Made by a program: the position numbers and the translations under genes
The notes under the pieces: generated by a model
What the model was told of the DNA's origin: nothing
Databases searched by the model: none
The model's input: only the letters and a program-made list of their open reading frames with translations
Part shown: one piece after another, positions 10,662-21,504 of the stretch
Position numbering within the stretch: position 1 is the stretch's first letter
How the letters are laid out: every line of letters begins with the position of its first letter
Assembly (NCBI GenBank): GCA_963576725.1
Contig: OY755242.1
Span: 22,131,315-22,195,314, forward strand
DNA: 64,000 nucleotides
Direction of reading: 5' to 3'
DNA from: Azorinus chamasolen
Lineage: Eukaryota > Mollusca > Bivalvia > Cardiida > Solecurtidae

Positions 10662-11335
10662 GTAGGACGATCAATTAGTGAGACACTTGCAGTACCTAGG
10701 TATACACAACTTCGTCAGGACAAATCATACCAATTAAATGGCTGTATTATATATTTCCGATATGTATGTATCCGGAAGCTGCCGAGTAGTTACGTCCACT
10801 GCGTGGCATGTTCATATGAGAATCAAGTATCATGGCAATGTAATGTACATCGATTTATAACCCTTTCCATCATTTAACGATGTTTACATGTAGAACCAGA
10901 TCAGACGGTAGAAGCTTATGACATTATATTAGATTTGGCTCTACAGTTTCTACTAATACCAAACAATCCCATGTAAATATGCCATTATAAAAATTCAGCT
11001 AATACATCGTCATGATATCATTATTTCTGACATGAATACGGAAAGGAAAGGGTTACTCCTGAATGAAGCTACAGCTATTTGTAGAAGCATAATAAATTAT
11101 AGAATGCACAACCTATGAAATAAGCATATCAAATACATTATGAATATTTCCACTGCATTATATATTCGAATATACATGTGTCTAAATGTTCAGAGCATTC
11201 TTGGTCCTTATCTCGCTTTAAATCAATGTCTGCTCAAATAAATTTTGACCAGGTGTTTTTTGAATACTTGCAATTCCATTAAACTTTAGAGAAAGCATCT
11301 ACAAGTATCCTGAAACAAGCCTTTTAGAAATTATT
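10662..11335. other. AT-rich stretch with no recognised gene
   Basis: Only faint P1b remnants (for example GCTAATACATCGTCATGATA near 10999) are visible. No coherent ORF, hairpin or tandem array was found. Confidence 0.5.
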
Positions 11336-11415
11336 GACCAAGTGTCAAACAGCTAGGTTCCTGACAAGACAAGGACTTACTCTGCGTCTTATCAGACCCC
11401 AGTCGGTTTGCCATG
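11336..11415. mobile_element. P2 hairpin fragment
   Basis: AGTGTCAAACAGCTAGGTTC and GACCCCAGTCGGTTTG pair loosely around GACTTACTCTGCGTC. Confidence 0.5.
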
Positions 11416-11658
11416 TTGCGGTTAGCTGGATAGTGGTTAATACCGGAGTACACAATACAGAAATAAAGGGACGAAACTCTTAAGAGTTTATTCAAAAAAG
11501 AGAAACTGGATAATCGTTCGTGTAGCTTTGTTTTGCTACACTGTTAGACCAGCTGAACATTACTAATAATAAACATATAATTTAGTTTGTAAAGCGTGAC
11601 TGAAGATGAGTGTGTTGAAAGAATATAGTGTATCATTTGTCCTCCCTCGCCGTCACAG

Positions 11659-11758
11659 GTAAATCCGTTGTACATTTTGCAAACTGTTTGGATCCAGATG
11701 AGACGTCGAGTGACTCGGTGTTTCCTCGGTGTCTCCTCGGTACCCAAACTGTTTGCCA
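11659..11758. mobile_element. P2 hairpin with stem duplication
   Basis: Left stem CAAACTGTTTGGATCCAGAT, centre GTCGAGTGACTCGGTG, then a short direct duplication (CTCGGTGTTTC / CTCGGTGTCTC) before the right stem ACCCAAACTGTTTGC. Confidence 0.65.
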
Positions 11759-11765
11759 ATGATTA

Positions 11766-11972
11766 TACAGTAAAACCTCTCTATAACGGCCACTAAATTG
11801 TGTTAATTAATTGGTTATTAGGGCAGGTGACTGCTTAAACCAAGGTGAAAGTAAAACAGAACGCTCCTATAGGAGCGTTCTGTTTTACTTTCATCTTGCT
11901 TTAAGCAGCCACCTGCCTTTAACACAAAATACTTGATGTACTTTAGTGGCCGTTATAGAGAGGTTTACCGTA
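11766..11972 (+). mobile_element. T1 hairpin MITE
   Basis: TA-flanked, complete ends and core GCTCCTATAGGAGC. Plus orientation by arm order (AATTGTGTTAATTAATTGGT on the left). Confidence 0.92.
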
Positions 11973-12220
11973 TTTTGTAAATAAAACAACACTTGACGCA
12001 AACAGTAACATTATTTGACGCCGAAATGGTTAATTTCACTGACGGTACGAGTTGACACGAATACATTTGTACGACTGGTGCGCTAGAATGTGTGGTAATT
12101 TCGGCTATGCGAACAGTAGCGAATGTCGCAAATATCGTATGATGGGTCCGGGGAAATAAAGGGTCCGTTTTACGAAATACCGTACGACAGAAAACATCGT
12201 ATATTCTAACCTACGAAGAT

Positions 12221-12482
12221 CGCAACTTCCAGTTGTAACTTCCAGTTATAACTTCCAGTTGTAACTTCCAGTTGTAACTTCCAGTTGTAACTTCCAGATG
12301 TAACTTCCAGTTGTAACTTCCAGTCGCAACTTCCAGTTGTAACTTCCAGTTGTAACTTCCAGTCGCAACTTCCAGTTGTCACTTCCATTTGTAACTTCCA
12401 GTTGTCACTTCCATTTGTAACTTCCAGTTGTCACTTCCAGTTGTATCTTCCAGTTGTAACTTCCAGTTGTAACTTCCAGTTG
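12221..12482. repeat. 13-bp minisatellite
   Basis: About 20 copies of AACTTCCAGTTGT with minor variants (GTCGC, GTTAT). The array is open in one minus frame only because the unit cycles through three frames. Confidence 0.95.
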
Positions 12483-12596
12483 AGATCGTCGTAAGTTAGA
12501 ACTTACGATCATTTCTGTCTTACGAAGTAAACCTAAGTTGTCCCATGCTACACTATGTGATGATTTCGGCTATGTGACATTGTGAATACAGTAAAA

Positions 12597-12773
12597 CGCC
12601 TCTTAACCGGACTTCTCGTAGAGAAGAATTAAGATACTTTTAGACAGGTGACTGCTTAATGTAGGATGGAAGTCTTGCAGAAAGCTCCTAGAGGCCCCTT
12701 TCTGCATTACTTTCATCCTGCATTAAGCTATCGCCTGTCTCCAAGACGTCCATTTTAGAGGGGTTTTACTGTA
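12597..12773 (+). mobile_element. T4-like hairpin MITE
   Basis: TACAGTAAAACGCCTCTTAA and AGAGGGGTTTTACTGTA ends, stem TGACTGCTTAATGTAGGATG, core GCTCCTAGAGGCCCC (one arm altered). Confidence 0.85.
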
Positions 12774-12830
12774 GTAATGGCTGTCGTAAATAAGGACTTA
12801 CGATGAGTTTGGCCGTACGAATATTCGTAA

Positions 12831-12915
12831 AACAGGATCTAGACGCCGGGTAACTCTGCGTCTACTCAGTTTCCGGTACCCAGACGCCGGGTAACTCTGC
12901 ATTTACTCACTTTAC
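12831..12915 (+). repeat. duplicated P2 centre
   Basis: AGACGCCGGGTAACTCTGC occurs twice about 48 bp apart, each followed by a T-rich TCTACTCA or TTTACTCA. Confidence 0.6.
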
Positions 12916-13139
12916 TTGTTGTTTGACTATTCGTTTCCACCATGCTCGCGAGACGATTCATATGCTTTTTATCAATCAAAACTTTACAGAATTGTGGATT
13001 ACTTCAAACAAGTTACCACGACAAACACATCAAGGTCATACCAGTGGGTCAATGTCCCTTTTCTGTTAGCATGTAGACATGATTCAAATACAGACATAGG
13101 TACAGAAATTCTTATCTCGCCTTGTTGTTTGTAAACGAA

Positions 13140-13560
13140 AATTATATTCTAAAATTCATAGAGAAATTATAAGAGTTGAAGAGTAAAAGATCTAGACGCT
13201 CATAGCCAAGTTTTCTTTCGTCGAATCTATATTTTTTTAATATTACAAAATCTACAATAAACGCATATTTTTCAATAACATCGTACAATTTGATATGTGT
13301 TATGTTTTAGCATTATTATGAGGATTGGCAATTTGAACTTATATCGAAGTATGCTCGTGTGAAACAAAATAAACGGTTTCCATTGATACTTAATAATATA
13401 AAACATTTTCTACAACAAAATGTCGGCCTTTGTTGAACAGTTAACGAAACTAAAACACAACCCGAATAAATACTAATGCATTTGCGAATAACATCGGATC
13501 TTCGATATCAAACAAATGAACGTTTGTCTTCTTAGGTGTTTATTCGATTGGGTTTCTTAC
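13140..13560. other. AT-rich stretch with nothing recognised
   Basis: No hairpin, array or plausible exon was found here. Confidence 0.4.
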
Positions 13561-13587
13561 GGCATACGTAACACGTGATTTATGTAT

Positions 13588-13793
13588 ATTAGAACCTCTC
13601 TAATGCGACCACTTAATGAATAAACATGAGTGTCTTTATAAGCAGGTGGTTGCTTAATGCAGGATAAAAGTAATGCAGAAAGCACCTCTAGGAGCTTTCT
13701 TCATTACTTGTGTCCTGCATTAAGCTACCACCTGCATCTAGCACCCAGAATTACACCTCTTCTGGGTGGTCGCATTAGCGGGGTTTTACTGCA
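13588..13793 (+). mobile_element. T2 hairpin MITE
   Basis: AGAACCTCTCTAATGCGACC and inverse GGTCGCATTAGCGGGGTTTT ends, stem AGGTGGTTGCTTAATGCAGG, core GCACCTCTAGGAGC. Confidence 0.88.
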
Positions 13794-13946
13794 ATTGTTA
13801 AGCATTTTTAAACACTAGAGACTATCACTTTAAAGCAGGGTTTAGTTGTTACCCCGATATGACCTAAACTGTCTGCTTGTGTTAGTAGACCTGCTTCAAT
13901 TGTGACATACCTCGATTAGATTAGCTTTTGGAGAAACAACTGACCG

Positions 13947-14000
13947 AGTGTCAAACAGATTGGATCCTGATGAGACACAGAGTTACGCGTCGTCTCATGT
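13947..14000. mobile_element. P2 hairpin, truncated
   Basis: Left stem GTCAAACAGATTGGATCCTG and a GAGTTACGCGTCGTCTCAT centre are followed by a T/G-rich run instead of the right stem. Confidence 0.55.
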
Positions 14001-14296
14001 GGGTGCTAGTTTTTTTTTGTTTTGTTTTTTGTTTTTGGGGTTTTTTTGGCGAATACGAAACGGGGGTTGCGAATAAAGGGTCAATACAATTAGACTGATG
14101 ATTTAGGATATTAAACCAAGGTAAAAGTTCGCATTACAATGAAGATAATTTTATATTACATTCCCACACAAGTTGGCGAAAACTTATTTTCTGATACAAA
14201 ATTGTCATCTGCAACTGTTGTTACTTAATAATAGCATGGAAATGGCTACATGAATGAATGACTTATTGCTTTATTAAAACCACTTTCAAGCATATA

Positions 14297-14544
14297 TCAA
14301 CCCTTTGCCTGTTTAATATTTATGTAATAAAATAACGGCATCATGGAAATCTATTCGCTGATTTTTATGATGTTATATGAACACAGAATTACGTTCCCTT
14401 GGCAGAACATATAGACCAGATCTGTATAATTTCAGATGCAAACAGAGAGGACCCAGATCAGAAGGCTCCTATGGGAGCCTTCTAATCTGGGTCTTCTCTG
14501 TTTGCAAAGACGCGAAAATGCGTTCATATGAAGGAAAGAGTTAA
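14297..14544 (-). mobile_element. P1b hairpin MITE
   Basis: Left end CCCTTTGCCTGTTTAAT, right end TATGAAGGAAAGAGTTAA, hairpin AAGGCTCCTATGGGAGCCTT flanked by AAACAGAGAGGACCCAGATC. The left target site is TCAA, one change from TTAA. Confidence 0.8.
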
Positions 14545-14631
14545 GGCACTGAGAACGATTGTTAAAACGTTTAACGCTGAGTTTGAATATCTATTATATT
14601 GGACTAACTCTTTGCACCCTAGCAAACAAAT

Positions 14632-14702
14632 TAGCGCAAACAGTTTCGATCTAGATGAGACAACGAGTAGACACCGAACAGGATCGAAACTGTTTCACTC
14701 TA
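14632..14702. mobile_element. P2 hairpin fragment
   Basis: GCAAACAGTTTCGATCTAGA pairs with GGATCGAAACTGTTTCAC. Confidence 0.6.
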
Positions 14703-14893
14703 TGACACTCATCTGACGATATTTGACAGAAAGGGGATAACAGTACTTTTGACAATAAAGTATTGAAACTGACATCAATATGTTTGGCAGACGGCGTTTT
14801 CATTGCCTGCAAAAACTTTTCTTTATAAATGTGTCGAGATCAATAATAGGTTGGTGCCTCATTCATTTATTTTTAAATCTATATGCAAAACCC

Positions 14894-15107
14894 TTAACCC
14901 TTTTGGCGCCAAATAAGATTCGTCTACAAACAATGTCGTCTGCTTTAAGTTTCCGGGTGGACGCTTCCTTTAACTAAGTGGCGTGTCAAACAGCTTGGAT
15001 CCTGATAAACTCGACACCTCATCTGTATTCAAATGTTATCCCAGATTTGCCAATTGCATCAAGCCCAATGAGTCGCAGTCCGATGACCGTGAGGGCGAAA
15101 GAGTTAA
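14894..15107 (+). mobile_element. P2 MITE, decayed
   Basis: Bounded by TTAA, with CCCTTTTGGCGCCAAATAAG at the left and GGGCGAAAGAG at the right. The hairpin at 14986-15028 is partly eroded. Confidence 0.7.
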
Positions 15108-15136
15108 ACCGCTGTTTGACACTCTTCTGTAGTTTT

Positions 15137-15340
15137 TAACTCTTTGCACGCTAAGTATTTTTTCATCTGCAACAATTGTCGTATGCTTCGATTCTTAAAA
15201 TAACTTTTCTCTCATTTCTTTGCACAAATATGATCAAGATTACAAACAGTTTGGATCCTTATGAGACGCCGCATTATATCATCTGGATCCAAACTGTTTG
15301 CATAGGTAATCACAGTTTCGTCGCTAGCGGCGGAGAAAAC
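15137..15340 (+). mobile_element. P2 hairpin MITE
   Basis: Starts TTAACTCTTTGCACGCTAAG. Good stems ACAAACAGTTTGGATCCTTA / GGATCCAAACTGTTTGCATA, then CGTCGCTAGCGGCGGAG in place of the normal terminal repeat. Confidence 0.75.
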
Positions 15341-15519
15341 ATGAAGCAGTCGGCAGTGTATTTGGAAGATTACATCTGCAAATGCAGTTCGCATGAAAAC
15401 ACGTTCTCTTTGTAAAGTCCCGACATCAATACATCTGTTTTGTGCTTTATTTATTATTTTCAAAATTACGTACAAAACGCTTAATTGAGTGTTCAGTCCC
15501 TAGATATCGCTTCCCTATA

Positions 15520-15705
15520 AGTAAACCCCATCTAAACCAGAAGTTCAAAATAGTATTCACGTCGATCTGTAATACAGGGTAAAAGAAATGTAGAAAACTC
15601 CCAAAGAAGCTTTCTGCATGACTTTCTGCATTAAGAAGTCACCTGCCTAAATAATATCTAAATTCTTATTTCCTAAAATTTCGGTTTAGAGGAGTTTTAC
15701 TGTTA
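15520..15705 (+). mobile_element. T4 MITE, diverged
   Basis: AGTAAACCCCATCTAAACCA and inverse TTTCGGTTTAGAGGAGTTTT, with stem remnant GCATTAAGAAGTCACCTGCC. Confidence 0.7.
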
Positions 15706-16084
15706 TAAAAACATGGACTGCTCAATTGCCAGAGCCTTTATTCTCTCTCTTGTCAGATGATACAGTTTTTATCGAGCTAATAATGGGTTACTGCTTACAA
15801 ACATTGCTCAAATGAATATTGGCAAAGAGCGGCGTCAAAATTCGATCAATAACTCATTAACTTAGCTTCCAAACGAATGACAAACACTGTAAAAATAAAC
15901 TTGTATGGACACTAATGGCATTTTACCATCATTCTAAGCTCTTTATACAAATGTATTGAACTTTTTGGTCATCGTAAAACTGCAAGGTATTCTATTTATC
16001 CTTTTGATTGCCGAGTTTTTAAAAAGCAGAATGGCCCGTCAGCGCTCTTCATTTAGTATAACAGGGTATAATTTGCTAGGAGAT

Positions 16085-16190
16085 TTTGAATGACAAACTG
16101 TGCAGACCCTAATCAGAGGACTCCTCTGGGAAACAACTGATCTGGGTCTACACTGCTTGCAAATGACTCATTCCCTTCATTCAATGGGTG
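16085..16190 (+). mobile_element. P5 hairpin element
   Basis: GACAAACTGTGCAGACCCTA pairs with GATCTGGGTCTACACTGCTT around GACTCCTCTGGGAAAC. Followed by ATTCCCTTCATTCAATGGGT. Confidence 0.7.
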
Positions 16191-16243
16191 AACCCTTATC
16201 CTCGATTGAAAACTGTCGTCTGCCCAAACTTTTGTCTTCGATT

Positions 16244-16458
16244 TTAACCCTTTCGCTGCCAAACTCTGCCGTCTGCTAACTTTGTCGTCTGCTACAAATT
16301 TTCATTCTTTTGATTTTCTTCATTTTTGTTTAAAAAACATAGTAACAGTAACAAACAGTTTGGATCCTGATGAGACGCCGAGTTACTCGGCGTCTCATCT
16401 GGATCCAAACTGTTTGCATAGGTAATCACAGATCCGGCATTGGCAGCGAACGGGTTAA
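16244..16458 (+). mobile_element. P2 reference copy
   Basis: 215 bp between TTAA sites. Ends CCCTTTCGCTGCCAAACTC and TTGGCAGCGAACGGG. Hairpin ACAAACAGTTTGGATCCTGA around GCCGAGTTACTCGGC. Nearly identical to 39205-39419. Confidence 0.93.
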
Positions 16459-16697
16459 CGTTTTCCGATTTGCTTAATTGCCCCTTGTTCATAATGCCAA
16501 TGTAAAAATTTAGCTAATCAATATTCATCATACTATTATCTTTATATGAATATTCATTAGGTAAGGGTTAAATACCATTTTCAGTGTAGAATCAGATCAA
16601 ATATTACTAGACAGTTAAAACAGGTTCTAGTTGATATAAATATAATCATGCATTATTAGTTTGTTTTTGTCAACCAGTACAAAGTAAGAAATGGAAA

Positions 16698-16905
16698 TAC
16701 AGTACAACCTCTCTATAACGGCCACTAAATTGTGTTAATTAGTTGGTTTTTAGGACAGGTGGCTGCTTAAAGCAAGTTGAAAGTAAAACAGAACGCTCCT
16801 ATAGGAGCGTTCTGTTTTACATTCACCTTGCTTTAAGCAGCCACCTGCCTTTAACACAAAATACTTGATGTAATTTAGTGGCCGTTATAGAGAGGATTTA
16901 CCGTA
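16698..16905 (+). mobile_element. T1 hairpin MITE
   Basis: 208 bp, TA-flanked. Ends TACAGTACAACCTCTCTATA and inverse (GAGAGGATTTACCGTA), core GCTCCTATAGGAGC. Confidence 0.92.
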
Positions 16906-16937
16906 TGAGATAGCAGACGACACACACGAATAGTAGA

Positions 16938-17357
16938 TACAACAGAGCCTCTCTAGAGTGACCACTTACTAAATAAACACACGCGTCTTTAAAAAGAAGA
17001 CAGTTGTTTAATGCAAGAAGAAAGTAATGTGGAAAAATGCCGTGTGAGCTTTCTGCATAGTATTCGTCTTGCATTAAGCTATAGCATGTGTTAAACCTTG
17101 GAATACGACCTACAGTAAAACCTCTCTATAACGGCCACAAAATTATATCAAGCATTTTGTGTTAAAGGTCTGTGGCTGCTTGAAGCAAGGTGAAGGTAAA
17201 ACAGAACGCTCCTATAGGAGCGTTCTGTTTTACTTGCACCTTGCTTTAAGCAGTCAACTGCCATAATAACCAATTAATTAACACAATTTAATGGCCGTTA
17301 TAGAGAGGGTTTACTGTATAATGATTTGAGTTGTGGATTGAAAGAGGTTTTACTGTA
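16938..17357 (+). mobile_element. T2-like MITE interrupted by T1
   Basis: Left T2 end ACAACAGAGCCTCTCTAGAG and hairpin remnants run to 17110. After the T1 copy, GGATTGAAAGAGGTTTTACT gives the missing right end. T1 therefore landed in a T2 relative at a TA. Confidence 0.65.
17111..17318 (-). mobile_element. T1 hairpin MITE nested in T2
   Basis: 208 bp with both T1 ends and core GCTCCTATAGGAGC. Minus arm order. Confidence 0.92.
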
Positions 17358-17473
17358 TCTCTAACTAACCTTTACCACACAGAGGAAGTTCGTGTCTGCT
17401 ATATTTGTCGTCCGCTTCGTGTCAACATATATAAGCATATTTAACATTTAATTGTATCAATATTACAATCTGG

Positions 17474-17548
17474 AGGACAAACTGTTTGGATCCTGATGAG
17501 ATGTCCTGTCGCTAGGCGTCTCACTGATTGGGATCCAAACTGTTTGTG
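17474..17548. mobile_element. P2 hairpin
   Basis: ACAAACTGTTTGGATCCTGA pairs with TGGGATCCAAACTGTTTGTG around GTCCTGTCGCTAGGCG. Confidence 0.7.
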
Positions 17549-17559
17549 AAAGCAATTAC

Positions 17560-18040
17560 TAATAACGAACTACATGTACATTAGACGGTTCAGAATATGG
17601 ATTTAACAGCTATAACCTTTATCCGGTCTTTAGGGAATAAAATATGCATTAAAAATTGAAAAAAATCTTTGTGGCATTAGATTAAACACCAAGCCTATTA
17701 GCATCTTAACTGAGTCTAAGATATTCGATCCACGTAAATTGACCCTCAAAACACCATCAGAACAAAACACTGGTTTTGAATTTATGCAAGTGTACAGTAA
17801 GTGTAGGAACCCGTATTGGTTGTTAACTCTATTTATCTGGTACTATAGTGACAAGTCTATACTGACTGGACAGATAGAGGAATACATGAAGTAGCCTCTA
17901 CCAGGTGAGATTTTATTTTTGTACCAACTCGTCATTTGTATTTTCTTTCGCCTGTAAGTCCGTGTTTTATTCGTCTCCTTCTCGATCTTTTTCCTATGGG
18001 GGTAAACTATAATGTTTGAGTTTTTACCACATGCAAGAAA
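17560..18040. other. AT-rich stretch with nothing recognised
   Basis: No hairpin, tandem array or convincing exon was found. Confidence 0.4.
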
Positions 18041-18290
18041 TTAACCCTTTCCTCCATAAATACGCCTTTCTACGCCTCTGTAAAAGTCACCTGTTGAAAC
18101 CATTGTGATAAATAGAGCATTTGCTTCTGTAGGAGCAAATGCTCTATTTATCGGAGCAAATGCTGTATTTATCACAATGGTTTCAAATTACAAAATTCTA
18201 AAAAATTCCTTTTCTCTAGTTAATGCTTCTTTTCGGTAGATTTATTCAAAGAGGTTGGATCTAAAAATAGCCCATAGGGGAATGGGTTAA
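18041..18290 (+). mobile_element. P3 MITE with duplicated hairpin arm
   Basis: 250 bp between TTAA sites. Ends CCCTTTCCTCCATAAATACG and GGGGAATGGG. The right hairpin arm (GGAGCAAATGCTCTATTTATC) is partly repeated in tandem at about 18137-18175, so it exceeds the usual 225 bp. Confidence 0.88.
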
Positions 18291-18308
18291 CGATTAATTT
18301 TACTGTTC

Positions 18309-18550
18309 TTAACCGATTGCTCCATGGATATTCATGAATGAAATAATAGATGACACCGTGTATATTTATCAGATGATATTTCATATAGTGGCTCATGAAC
18401 ACAGTTCATGTTGATCATGACAGAAACTGTAGAATCAGATCTATATTATTCCTTTAGCAAACAGAGCAGACCGGGTCAGTCGAATTCTACAGGCGAGGTC
18501 TTATATGGGTATACTCTGATTGCAAAGGTCGTATTTATTACACCTTTAAT
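18309..18550 (+). mobile_element. P1b MITE, partly decayed
   Basis: TTAACCGATTGCTCCATGGA start, ATTCATGAATGAAATAATAG and TGACAGAAACTGTAGAATCA typical of P1b, then stem TTAGCAAACAGAGCAGACCG with a worn loop. Confidence 0.65.
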
Positions 18551-18610
18551 TCTAAGTTGAAAATCTCTGGATTTAACTTCAACACGATGTCCTCAAGATT
18601 CATGGATATC

Positions 18611-18950
18611 CGTCACGACTTCTTGTGGAAATGATTATATATTTCATGACTTCTTGTGGAAATGATTATATATTTCATGACTTCTTGTGGAAATGATTAT
18701 GATTATATATTTCATGACTTCTTGTGGAAATGATTATATCTGTCATGACTTCTTGTTGAATGATTATATCTTTCATGACTTCTTGTGGAAATGATTATAT
18801 ATTTCATGACTTCTTGTGGAAATGATTATATCTGTCATGACTTCTTGTGGAAATGATTATATCTTTCATGACTTCTTGTGGAAATGATTATATCTGTCAT
18901 GACTTCTTGTTGAAATGCTAATCTTCGTCATGACTTTTTGTGGAAATGCT
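18611..18950 (+). repeat. 31-bp minisatellite
   Basis: About eleven copies of CATGACTTCTTGTGGAAATG followed by ATTATATCTTT or ATTATATATTT. The last copies drift. Confidence 0.95.
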
Positions 18951-19042
18951 CATTTTGGAAATTATTAGTCACGCTCGGGGCTCAAACACAAGTATAATTA
19001 TGGCAATTGTTAAAATAAGAATCACAGAAGCATTCTGGCACT

Positions 19043-19112
19043 TTTGCAAACGTAGTAGACCCATATCAGACGGTTCCTGTAGGAGCCATCTAGTCAGGAT
19101 CTGTTCTGTTTG
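19043..19112. mobile_element. P1 hairpin fragment
   Basis: TTGCAAACGTAGTAGACCCA pairs with GGATCTGTTCTGTTTGC around CGGTTCCTGTAGGAGCCA. Confidence 0.65.
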
Positions 19113-19229
19113 CTGGTATATTCTGGAGTTTCTGCCATGGTAAAACTTTAATTGTTCATGATACCATTATTCGTACTGTCATTGTTCGTGATACCATTGT
19201 TCGTGATGCCATTATAAAACTTCAGCTAG

Positions 19230-19479
19230 TTAACCCTTTCCTTCATATGAACGTGTTTTCACGCATTTGCAAACAGAGAAGACCCAGATCATACGGCTCC
19301 TATAGGAGCCGTCTGATCAGAGTCTGCTCTATTTGCTAGAGGAATTTGAAAGATCAGTTTGTTTACTTTCTAAAATGGCTATAATGTTCCACTTTCCATA
19401 TTCCATTATAACTATTCTATCCATTAATATGCAATAGGTATTGAACGTTGGAATAAACACAGAACAGGGAATGGGTTAA
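19230..19479 (+). mobile_element. P1 reference copy
   Basis: 250 bp between TTAA sites. Ends CCCTTTCCTTCATATGAACG and GAACAGGGAATGGG. Hairpin core ACGGCTCCTATAGGAGCCGT near 19285-19306. Same length and layout as 58257-58506. Confidence 0.93.
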
Positions 19480-19689
19480 TATACATGCAGCAGTCGTTAT
19501 TTCTGACACGAACAGTCATGCAGCGATGGGTGCATTACAGTTCATATATCACACGTCATGCATTGTGGCATGTCGTGTAAATATAATATTTACACGTTTA
19601 TCCCAGTGTAAAACATAATGCCTCCTCAAATTCTGATCTGATGCAGTTTTTCCTACTTCCGGTACGGTCAAGTTTATGAGAAACTCCTG

Positions 19690-19796
19690 TCCGAGTGTCC
19701 AATAACTTGGATCCAGACGAAATGCCCAGTTACTCGGCGTCTTATCTGGATCCAAACTCTATGCAAAAGCGAGTCAGGTGGCAAATAGTGGGTTAA
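19690..19796 (-). mobile_element. P2b MITE, right half
   Basis: Hairpin AACTTGGATCCAGACGAAAT around GCCCAGTTACTCGGCG, then GCGAGTCAGGTGGCAAATAG and GGGTTAA. Confidence 0.65.
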
Positions 19797-20075
19797 GGGT
19801 TCCCGTACAATTTTGGCATTGACTTACTAGACTAGGTAATAAAGTTGATATCTAAATAATAGGAAATGCAGTGACTATGATATTCAGACAATGTGAACGA
19901 TTCACAACTCACTGATTACATCTATTCTATATCGTAAACATGTTAGAAAATATATTAAATATTGAATTTCAGTCATAGCCATAGTATAACATCTCTAAAG
20001 TGGAAAAGGTAAAACTTTCAAGGGATTTATTTTGGTTTAACAAACACTGTAGGATCATATATATATACCTCCATA

Positions 20076-20153
20076 AGCAAACAGGGCAGACCCAGATAAG
20101 ACGGTTCCTACATGAGTCGTCTGATCTGGCTCTACTCTGTTAGCAAAGGCGTG
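20076..20153. mobile_element. P1 hairpin
   Basis: GCAAACAGGGCAGACCCAGA pairs with TCTGGCTCTACTCTGTTAGC around ACGGTTCCTACATGAGTCGT. Confidence 0.7.
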
Positions 20154-20204
20154 AAGAAGTTTTTAAAGGATGGAAAGACTTTAACCTACATGACTGGCAT
20201 TTCC

Positions 20205-20270
20205 AAAATAAATTGAATCCAATTGAGACATTGAGTACTCAGCGTCTCATCAGGATCCAAACTGTTTGAC
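20205..20270. mobile_element. P2 hairpin, left stem eroded
   Basis: GAATCCAATTGAGACATTGA, then CAGCGTCTCATCAGGATCCA and AACTGTTTGAC. Confidence 0.5.
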
Positions 20271-20277
20271 GCTCAGT

Positions 20278-20358
20278 TTTCACACTGCATTAAGCAGTCA
20301 CCTGTCTAAACATTCTCAGTTCGTCTTAAAAAAGTGCGGGCTAGTGAGATTTTACTGT
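20278..20358 (+). mobile_element. T4 MITE, right half only
   Basis: CTGCATTAAGCAGTCACCTG and the T4 arm end in GAGATTTTACTGTA. The left half is missing. Confidence 0.6.
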
Positions 20359-20514
20359 AATTGTCTCCAGGGATTTGTAGAAATTAGATACATCCAGTGG
20401 TATACATTTTACAACACCTTGTCGGAAAGTGATGATCTACATAAGGTAACACATTCAGTATTTAATTTGATAATATCTGATAATTTTAACACTGCCAAAG
20501 GTATTGATAGATTT

Positions 20515-20720
20515 GTGATGAATTTTGCAAATCGGCGTGAGACGAAGAGTAACTCGGCATCTCAACAGAATCAAAACTGTTCAACACCCATGCACCGTAT
20601 ATTTGTGTGTGTTTTTTTTGTTTGTTTTTTAAAAAAAATGAAGAACCAATTACCTTTGAAAATTGTAGCAGACGACAATTTTGCAGACGGCAGATACTAA
20701 ACTTTGAAAGGGCTGAACAT
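20515..20720 (-). mobile_element. P2 MITE, decayed
   Basis: AAATCGGCGTGAGACGAAGA and CTCAACAGAATCAAAACTGT hairpin remnants, followed by AGCAGACGACAATTTTGCAG, the P2 arm read in reverse. Confidence 0.6.
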
Positions 20721-20924
20721 ATTATGTTTTTGTTGTAAATAGCGTTTTTATGAAAAATAGGTCAATGAGTACAGAAACTCATTCCCATGGTGACTTCTCA
20801 AAATAAATGGAATTCTGGAGTTTTGAACTCTTTCAATGCAAGATTTTCAAATGGACTATTCCAAAATTCAAACAGGTTGAACTCATCGTAACTAATCAGA
20901 AAATAATTTCAAAAAAATGTAACA

Positions 20925-21021
20925 TGACAAACATTGCAGACCCTGATGAATTGGTTCCTTCAGGAACTCTCTCGTCTGGGTCTACACTGTTTGTGAAGGA
21001 CATTGGTTACTGAAAGGATTA
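20925..21021 (+). mobile_element. P5 hairpin element
   Basis: TGACAAACATTGCAGACCCT pairs with GTCTGGGTCTACACTGTTTG around TTCCTTCAGGAAC. It ends ACTGAAAGGATTAA. Confidence 0.75.
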
Positions 21022-21130
21022 AGACAATAGGTAACCTAATGCAGGATATTGGTGTGGACAATTTCCATACTTTCTCATTACTTTCGTCTTTTAATTAACC
21101 TTTTACTTTATAGATACATGTACCGAGTTT

Positions 21131-21381
21131 TTAACCCTTTCTCTGTTCTATGTTTATTCCAAATTTCAATACCTACTGAATATTCATGGACAAAATAGTT
21201 ACAACGAAATCTGGAAGGTGGAAACATTATAGCTATTTTAGAAAGTAAAGAAGCATATGTTTCAAATTCCATTAGCAAACAGGACAGATCCTGATCAGAC
21301 GGTTCCTATAGGAGCCGTCTGATATGTGTCTACTCTATTTGCAAATGCATAATAACACGTTTAGATGAGGGAAAGGGTTAA
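21131..21381 (-). mobile_element. P1 hairpin MITE
   Basis: 251 bp between TTAA sites in reverse orientation: CCCTTTCTCTGTTCTATG at the left, GATGAGGGAAAGGG at the right, core CGGTTCCTATAGGAGCCG. Confidence 0.92.
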
Positions 21382-21504
21382 ACAGAATATACCTAGTTCT
21401 GTTCAGTCAGCCCCTGTAAGACCTTACTGCTCATGATCTTGTCTGTTTGATTATGAAAGATGTAGATCTGCTTCTACAGTTTAGGCTATGGCCATAATAA
21501 GCAT

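Noticed and set aside
15212..15475. Frames containing SLDPDETP-like peptides here and at many other places
   Set aside because: The peptide is a translation of the P2 hairpin (TTGGATCCAGATGAGACGCC). It recurs wherever the hairpin occurs and is not a protein family.
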